Of a stretch of 10,572 bases of DNA, positions 1 through 4,939 are shown in pieces. The DNA comes from SpSt-398 sp033762195 (GTDB taxonomy: Bacteria; Bacteroidota; Bacteroidia; Chitinophagales; Chitinophagaceae): positions 1 to 10,572 of the forward strand of contig JANRLV010000157.1 of NCBI GenBank assembly GCA_033762195.1, given 5' to 3'. The position numbers were made by a program, and so were the translations under genes. The notes below the pieces were generated by a model. The model searched no databases, was not told the origin of the DNA, and saw only the letters and a program-made list of their open reading frames with translations. Positions within the stretch are counted from its first letter, which is position 1. Each line of letters starts with the position of its first letter.

Positions 1-607
1 GAAGGCATTTGTAGCAGGTGCAGATATTTCCGAATTTCTTTCCATGAATGCAAGTGCAGGCGAGGAGTTGGCAAGGCGTGGACAGGAAATGGTATTCAAT
101 AAAATTGAGCGATCGCCCAAACCCATCATTGCAGCAGTAAATGGTTTTTCATTGGGCGGCGGATGCGAACTGGCGATGAGTTGCCATTTCCGCTTGGCAA
201 GTGACAACGCAAAGTTTGGTCAGCCCGAAGTAAACCTTGGATTGATACCCGGTTATGGCGGTACACAACGACTAACCCAATTGGTAGGTAAAGGAAAGGC
301 CATGGAATTGATGATGACCGGCCAAATGATTGACGCCAAGGAAGCCCTCCAACTGGGATTGGTAAATCATGTGACCAGCACGGAAGAGTTGATCGCAAAA
401 ACAAAAGAAATACTCAAAACCATTATGACCAAGGCCCCGCTGGCTGTCAGCCAGGTCATTTCCCTCACTAATATTGCGGCTCGGGGGGACGAAGAAGGAT
501 TGAAAAAAGAAATAATTGCTTTTGGGGAATTATTTGAATCAAGTGATGTGAAAGAAGGCACCTCTGCTTTTCTGGAAAAAAGAAAACCCAACTTTACCGG
601 GAAATAA
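1..607 (+). CDS. Enoyl-CoA hydratase/isomerase (crotonase) family protein, 5' partial
   Basis: Only the C-terminal ~200 residues are present. The reading frame is open from the first bases, so the first in-frame Met (44) is internal and the true start lies left of the window. Crotonases hydrate 2-enoyl-CoA to 3-hydroxyacyl-CoA in fatty-acid beta-oxidation and related pathways in the cytoplasm. Visible motifs are the first oxyanion-hole segment KAFVAGADISEF at the left edge, the second one (NGFSLGGGCELAMSC), and then GQPEVNLGLIPGYGGTQRL. Both glutamates used by true hydratases are present: the E of GGGCEL and the E of GQPE. This favours hydratase activity over a dehalogenase or inactive paralogue. 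The chain ends in the usual C-terminal helices (FLEKRKPNFTGK). Tandem TAA codons (605-610) end it, and a hairpin terminator follows directly. Acyl chain specificity cannot be read from sequence alone. Confidence 0.95.
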   Translation, partial: KAFVAGADISEFLSMNASAGEELARRGQEMVFNKIERSPKPIIAAVNGFSLGGGCELAMSCHFRLASDNAKFGQPEVNLGLIPGYGGTQRLTQLVGKGKAMELMMTGQMIDAKEALQLGLVNHVTSTEELIAKTKEILKTIMTKAPLAVSQVISLTNIAARGDEEGLKKEIIAFGELFESSDVKEGTSAFLEKRKPNFTGK

Positions 608-614
608 TAATTAC

Positions 615-650
615 TTTCTCGCAGCGCTCGCAAAGAAGCGCTGCGAGAAA
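615..650. terminator. Bidirectional hairpin terminator between convergent genes
   Basis: Perfect inverted repeat: TTTCTCGCAGCGCT (615-628), an 8-nt loop (629-636), and AGCGCTGCGAGAAA (637-650). It sits five bases after the second of the tandem crotonase stop codons and one base before the stop of the fucosidase on the opposite strand. The stem has a GC-rich core with A/T at its base. On the + strand the right arm ends GAGAAA followed by a weakly T-rich stretch; on the - strand it reads GAGAAAGTAATTATTATTT. It can plausibly end transcripts from both sides. Lack of a long U run makes intrinsic termination probable, not certain. Confidence 0.8.
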
Positions 651-651
651 C

Positions 652-1938
652 TTATTCTTTGAGCAACAATCCATCATCCATCCTATAGATCCGATGTGGC
701 TTTAGGATTGCTTTTCCCCGGGAGGAGAGCACACGGACTTTCACTGCCCTCGCTTTTATGACTGGAAAGGTCATAATCCTTTTTCGGCCAATAGTAGTAC
801 CCGGAATTTTATGCAGTTGCCCCTTTTCATCTACTACTTCAATAACAAAGGACCCCACACGTTGCCCTTTGGAAATGTCTTCCTGCAACACGACTGTATT
901 GATCTCGGTTGGAACACCCGTACCTAATTTCAGTTCCCGCGAAAATGCCTTTTCGCGAATCTGTGCAAATCCTTCCAAAGCTGCTGAGTCAATCGGATGG
1001 ATACGACCTCTACGATCGGGAGGAACATTGAGCAGGAGATTGGCCCCACGTCCCACGCTTTTTAAATAGAGCTGAAAGATATCTTCCGGTTTTTTCACCT
1101 TCTCATCTTCATGGGCATGATAGAACCAACCTGGCCGTATGCTCACATCACATTCGCCCGGTATCCAATTTGCCCCGTAAGCATTTCCCTGATTGAGTGT
1201 ATCCATAGCCGGACTACCCTCCCCTCTTTTAAACCCGGCTGTATCGAGGTAGTTCCAATTTGTTTTCCCAATAAATCCCTGTTCATTTCCCACCCACCGA
1301 ATATCCGGGCCAATATCGCTGAAGATAACTGTTTGTGGTGACCACCGGCGAACGGCATTTTCAAACCGTCTCCAATCATATACCTGTTTTTTTCCATTGG
1401 GGCCTTCGCCATTGGCGCCATCCCACCACAATTCCCAAATGGGGCCATAATTGACAAACAATTCCTCCATCATTTTTACAAATACATCATTGTATTGGGG
1501 CGTACCATAATCCGGATGGTTCCGGTCCCAGGGAGAGATATAAACCCCGAATTTCAATCCATACTTTTTACATGAATCAGAAAGTTCACGTAATACATCG
1601 CCTTTCCCATTCTTCCATTTGCTTTCCCGTACGGTATGGGTGGAGTATTTGCTGGGCCACAGGCAAAAACCATCGTGATGCTTGGCTGTAATGATAATTC
1701 CTTTCGCACCGGCAATCTTTGCTGCACGACACCATTGTCCGGCATCAAAATCGGTGGGATTGAAAATATCTTCGGGTTCGTCCCCATGTCCCCATTCCTT
1801 ATCCGTAAACGTATTGGGGCCAAAATGGGTAAAGAGGTAGAATTCCTGTTCATGCCACCTGAGTTGCCATGGGCTTGGCTTTGGCTGAGCAAAAACAGAT
1901 TGTACACTTAAGGCAAATATCAATAACAGTATTCTCAT
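652..1938 (-). CDS. Secreted alpha-L-fucosidase, GH29 (subfamily-B-like)
   Basis: Predicted retaining alpha-L-fucosidase that removes terminal fucose from glycans, exported to the periplasm. I chose the Met at 1938 (428 aa) because it begins a good Sec signal peptide, MRILLLIFALSVQSVFA, with cleavage before QPKPS. An in-frame Met at 1974 would add a polar 12-residue leader translated from an intergenic repeat. GH29 landmarks, numbered from the chosen Met, are HFGPNTF (~38), AKHHDGFCLW (~86-94), SPWDRNHPDYG (~135-145), and IWELWWDGANGEGP with the likely nucleophile Asp173. PGECDVSIRPGWFYH follows, with Glu262 the likely acid/base. The GANGEGP and ECDVSIRPGW signatures resemble subfamily B enzymes (alpha-1,3/1,4-linked fucose); that assignment is from memory of the family. 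A beta-sandwich-like C-terminal region follows from about residue 335. The gene is last in the cluster, 51 bp after the cytochrome/LRR gene, with a hairpin between them. Linkage specificity is inference. Confidence 0.93.
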   Translation of the reverse strand: MRILLLIFALSVQSVFAQPKPSPWQLRWHEQEFYLFTHFGPNTFTDKEWGHGDEPEDIFNPTDFDAGQWCRAAKIAGAKGIIITAKHHDGFCLWPSKYSTHTVRESKWKNGKGDVLRELSDSCKKYGLKFGVYISPWDRNHPDYGTPQYNDVFVKMMEELFVNYGPIWELWWDGANGEGPNGKKQVYDWRRFENAVRRWSPQTVIFSDIGPDIRWVGNEQGFIGKTNWNYLDTAGFKRGEGSPAMDTLNQGNAYGANWIPGECDVSIRPGWFYHAHEDEKVKKPEDIFQLYLKSVGRGANLLLNVPPDRRGRIHPIDSAALEGFAQIREKAFSRELKLGTGVPTEINTVVLQEDISKGQRVGSFVIEVVDEKGQLHKIPGTTIGRKRIMTFPVIKARAVKVRVLSSRGKAILKPHRIYRMDDGLLLKE

Positions 1939-1952
1939 ATTATTTTCTCTGT

Positions 1953-1980
1953 GTCTCTGTGGTTTATTTACCACAGAGAC
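1953..1980. repeat. Intergenic palindrome (11-bp arms) between the cytochrome/LRR and fucosidase genes
   Basis: GTCTCTGTGGT (1953-1963) and ACCACAGAGAC (1970-1980) are perfect inverted copies around the 6-nt loop TTATTT. The palindrome fills most of the 51-bp gap and could form a stem-loop in the operon transcript, placing the fucosidase under partial attenuation or stabilising an mRNA end. Its ACCACAGAGAC arm resembles the outer arm of the larger inverted repeat at 9164-9364 (ACCGCGGAGAC), suggesting a common family of dispersed intergenic repeats. No T run follows the stem on the - strand, so it is not a standard terminator. Confidence 0.75.
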
Positions 1981-1989
1981 GCTGAGGAT

Positions 1990-3402
1990 TTAGTTCTTTA
2001 TTGGTTCTGTCAACTCAATAGTGTCAGATGCAAGGGTAGGCACTTTGTATCCACCTGTATCGATCGCTGACAAGGGAATACTTCCCGCGTTCTCCAGCCA
2101 TAATTTCCCATTCACCCCTTCCCGATAAAGATACAGATACCGGAGTTCTTTAAACGGCTTCAGGGTCTTTATCCCTGCCGGAGTTACCTGGGTTCGGGAC
2201 AGGTTGAGGTAGCGTATATGTTCCAGCGGTTGTAACAAGGCTAAACCTTTGTCGGTAACCTTTGTATTCTCCAGAAATAACCGGTGAAGGTTTTTGAGTT
2301 TTGCTACCTGTGCCATGTCGGCATCGCCCACTGCACATTGACCGAGGCGAAGTTCAACCAACTGAGGTGCCAGTTTTTCCAGCAAATCCCAACTCTGTTT
2401 ATCAAGACTATCCACCCCAATGGCATTGGCCGAAAGATGATTCATGCCTTGTGCCAACGCAACGATGGCCCAGCCTTTAGCAATAAGTGATTGGATGAGT
2501 TTGGGATCGGCCGATGAAGGATTTTTGATGGGAAGCCAGGACTCCTCCATTTTATCCGGGCCTGCTTTTCCTTCTTTCAGAAAAGCCAGGGCAGGAATTA
2601 CTTTTTCATCCTTTTGTCCTTCTTTGACTTTCATCGTAAAAGACCCTCCGGTTTTGACCCACCAATGCAGCAGCGCCAGTTCCTGAGGCCCCGGTTGCGG
2701 TTTCTCAATCGGGGGCATATGGTCCTCATCTTTATCCTGAAGAAATAATCGCTCAATAAGCGAACTCTGTTCAGGGTTTCCGGGAGAGAGCACCTTTCCT
2801 TCTTCCCCGCCTTTTAATATAAACTCAGGTTGATCGAGACGGAGCTTGCCTTTTTGTTTAGTGGAAGAATGACAGGAATAACAACGGGCTTCCAGTATAG
2901 GTTGAATGATATCAGTATACACAACGGCTTCTTCAATATCCGGAATCGGCTTTGGGGTATACACTTTGTCGCTGTCGGAGGCTGGGGAAAACATGCCTGC
3001 CAGGTATCCTTCACCATGCGTGAGCGAGCCACCCCAATGACCTGTGAGGACCAACCCTGTGAGCATGGCCACCCATCCTCCCAATTCCAAGGTATGTTTT
3101 TTATGATGCAAATACCAGGTGGCACCCGTCAGAATAACCGTTACAATACCTGCCCATTGGTGTTTGACCACGGCTGAGGCGGCATAGTCGCCACCTAACG
3201 ACAATCCATAACCGGTAATGACCGAGAGCAGGGCGGTAAAAAAGCCGATCAGTAAGGATACAGAGACGGCTGGTTGGAGGGAATGGAACCTTTCGCGCCT
3301 GGACAGGAAATAAAACAGGATGGCCAGTATCAGTATGCCTATCGGCAAATGCACCAATAGTGGGTGTAGCCGGCCGAGGGTTTGGGTAAAAAAATGAAAC
3401 AT
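1990..3402 (-). CDS. DUF2231-type membrane protein fused to a planctomycete-type cytochrome c domain and LRRs
   Basis: A 470-residue protein in three parts. Residues 1-125 form about four transmembrane helices (near 12-33, 46-68, 82-98 and 108-121) resembling DUF2231, with histidines at or near helix ends: H13 and H18 in RLHPLLVHLPIG, H81, and H122. Residues ~160-255 are a PSCyt1-type cytochrome-c-like domain with the haem-attachment motif CYSCH (C174, C177, H178; 2869-2883) and a possible axial Met in HMPP (M229). Residues ~348-430 (2113-2361) hold three to four leucine-rich repeats of about 24 residues, such as NLHRLFLENTKVTDKGLALL. The layout implies membrane anchoring with the cytochrome and LRR parts in the periplasm; covalent haem requires that side. 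It starts 16 bp after the DUF1501 stop, so cotranscription is likely. Electron transfer plus protein or ligand binding by the LRRs is inferred; no exact function is known to me. Confidence 0.88.
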   Translation of the reverse strand: MFHFFTQTLGRLHPLLVHLPIGILILAILFYFLSRRERFHSLQPAVSVSLLIGFFTALLSVITGYGLSLGGDYAASAVVKHQWAGIVTVILTGATWYLHHKKHTLELGGWVAMLTGLVLTGHWGGSLTHGEGYLAGMFSPASDSDKVYTPKPIPDIEEAVVYTDIIQPILEARCYSCHSSTKQKGKLRLDQPEFILKGGEEGKVLSPGNPEQSSLIERLFLQDKDEDHMPPIEKPQPGPQELALLHWWVKTGGSFTMKVKEGQKDEKVIPALAFLKEGKAGPDKMEESWLPIKNPSSADPKLIQSLIAKGWAIVALAQGMNHLSANAIGVDSLDKQSWDLLEKLAPQLVELRLGQCAVGDADMAQVAKLKNLHRLFLENTKVTDKGLALLQPLEHIRYLNLSRTQVTPAGIKTLKPFKELRYLYLYREGVNGKLWLENAGSIPLSAIDTGGYKVPTLASDTIELTEPIKN

Positions 3403-3418
3403 GGGTCTTGGTTAGTGA

Positions 3419-4930
3419 TCAGGCTAGGATAGGGTGAATGACTTTTCCACTCAGGTCCGTCAGGCGGAATTCGCGGCCCTGGGATGGATAGGTTAGTTTT
3501 TCATGATCGAAACCCAGGCGGTTCAGGATGGTCGCCTGAATATCGTACACTTCTGTTTTACCACTGGTAATGCTGTACCCGATCTCGTCTGTTTCACCAT
3601 AGGTCAAACCGCCTTTAATACCTCCCCCTGCCATCCAGATGCTAAAGGCCTCGGCATGGTGGTCTCGTCCTTTAAAGGGCATCTGTTTGCCTTCGCGGTT
3701 TTCCTGCATTGGTGTACGGCCAAATTCTGAACCCCATACTACCAGGGTTTCATCGAGTAGTCCCCGCTGTTTCAGATCGAGCAGCAAGGCCGTGATGGGT
3801 TTATCCACCTTACGGCATTTATTGATCAATCCTACATCGACTGCATTACCGGCTGAATCACCATGGGTATCCCAGCCCCAGTCAAATAACTGAATAAACC
3901 GCACACCCTTCTCCACTAATTTTCGGGCAAGGAGTACATTATTGGCAAAACTGGATTGGCCGGGCTCTGTTCCATACATCTCATGGATATAGGCGGGTTC
4001 ATCCGCGATATCCATAACACCAGGTACGGAGATCTGCATCTTGTAAGCCATTTCATATTGCGCGATGCGTGACAATATCTCCGGGTCTTTATACTCTTCG
4101 TATTCCTGCTGGTTGATCTTATTGATGGCATCAATGGATGCGCGACGGAGGTCACGGTCCATTCCCTGTGGATCTTTAATAAACAGGACCGGGTCACCCG
4201 CGCTTCGGCATTGCACCCCCTGGTAAACACTGGGAAGAAAGCCGCTGCCCCATACACTTTTACCTGCATCGGGATTATTCCCTCCTGAAGTGAGCACCAC
4301 AAAACCCGGAAGGTTCTGATTCTCGGTACCCAAACCATACGTCACCCAGGCGCCAATACTCGGCCGGCCTTGACGGGGTGTGCCCGTCTGCATCAACAAT
4401 TGCGCAGGGGCATGATTAAATTGATCTGTAGTGACCGCATTGAGCAGGGCCATATCATCTACCACCGTGGACAAATGCGGCAGGTTCTCCGATAACCATA
4501 ATCCACTTTCCCCGTGTTGTGAAAATTTTGCCTGAGGGCCGAGCATCTTGGGTACCCCACGGATAAAGGCGAACTTTTTTCCTTCCAATAAGGAAGGCGG
4601 GCAATCCTGGCCATCGAGTTTGGCAAGTTCAGGTTTGTAAGAAAAAAGTTCCAGCTGCGATGGCGCGCCTGCCATATGAATAAAGATGACTGAGCGGGCA
4701 CGTCCCGGGAAATGCGGAGCCCGAGGCAACATGGGATGTGCGGGATCAAAATCCATACCCAGCGGGTTGCCCTCCTTTTTTCCCAAACAACCTGGCAATA
4801 TACTTCCTAATGCCAGGGCACCAAGCCCCATGGCACTCTCCCGGATAAAATGCCTCCGGGTAAAATGCTGTAAGACCCGATGTCCGGCTTCCCGGCTAAG
4901 GGGCTTATTGGCCCAGTGCTTTGGTTTCAT
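3419..4930 (-). CDS. DUF1501 family exported protein (alkaline-phosphatase/sulfatase-like superfamily)
   Basis: A 503-residue DUF1501 protein, a family related in fold to alkaline phosphatases and sulfatases but of unproven activity. The N-terminus carries a twin-arginine-type signal: TRRHFIRESAMGLGALALG (R25, R26), a hydrophobic stretch, then ILPGC (Cys48), so it may be a Tat-exported lipoprotein. Conserved blocks include FIHMAGAPSQLELF (~84-96), QHGESGLWLSENLPHL (~138-153), DWGWDTHGD (~350-358), VVWGSEFGRTP (~397-407) and GRDHHAEAFSIWMAGGGIKGG (~421-441). The Asp/His/Glu of the last three blocks are candidate metal ligands. A hydrolase-type nucleophile (Ser/Thr/Cys in a sulfatase motif such as CxPxR) is not evident. 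It lies 9 bp after the DUF1553 gene and 16 bp before the DUF2231/cytochrome gene. DUF1553-DUF1501 adjacency is common in Planctomycetes and Bacteroidota, so the products probably act together. Substrate unknown. Confidence 0.92.
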   Translation of the reverse strand: MKPKHWANKPLSREAGHRVLQHFTRRHFIRESAMGLGALALGSILPGCLGKKEGNPLGMDFDPAHPMLPRAPHFPGRARSVIFIHMAGAPSQLELFSYKPELAKLDGQDCPPSLLEGKKFAFIRGVPKMLGPQAKFSQHGESGLWLSENLPHLSTVVDDMALLNAVTTDQFNHAPAQLLMQTGTPRQGRPSIGAWVTYGLGTENQNLPGFVVLTSGGNNPDAGKSVWGSGFLPSVYQGVQCRSAGDPVLFIKDPQGMDRDLRRASIDAINKINQQEYEEYKDPEILSRIAQYEMAYKMQISVPGVMDIADEPAYIHEMYGTEPGQSSFANNVLLARKLVEKGVRFIQLFDWGWDTHGDSAGNAVDVGLINKCRKVDKPITALLLDLKQRGLLDETLVVWGSEFGRTPMQENREGKQMPFKGRDHHAEAFSIWMAGGGIKGGLTYGETDEIGYSITSGKTEVYDIQATILNRLGFDHEKLTYPSQGREFRLTDLSGKVIHPILA

Positions 4931-4939
4931 GCGTTCGCT

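Noticed and set aside
758..1911. Several open frames of 76-117 codons on either strand within the fucosidase gene
   Set aside because: They overlap a well-supported GH29 gene in other frames and show no domain signatures.
1939..1974. Upstream in-frame Met (1974) as the fucosidase start
   Set aside because: It would add a charged 12-residue leader encoded by the palindromic repeat ahead of a complete signal peptide; the Met at 1938 fits export better.
2814..3177. Opposing ~100-codon frames inside the DUF2231/cytochrome gene
   Set aside because: They are shadow frames of a gene with clear haem-binding and membrane motifs.
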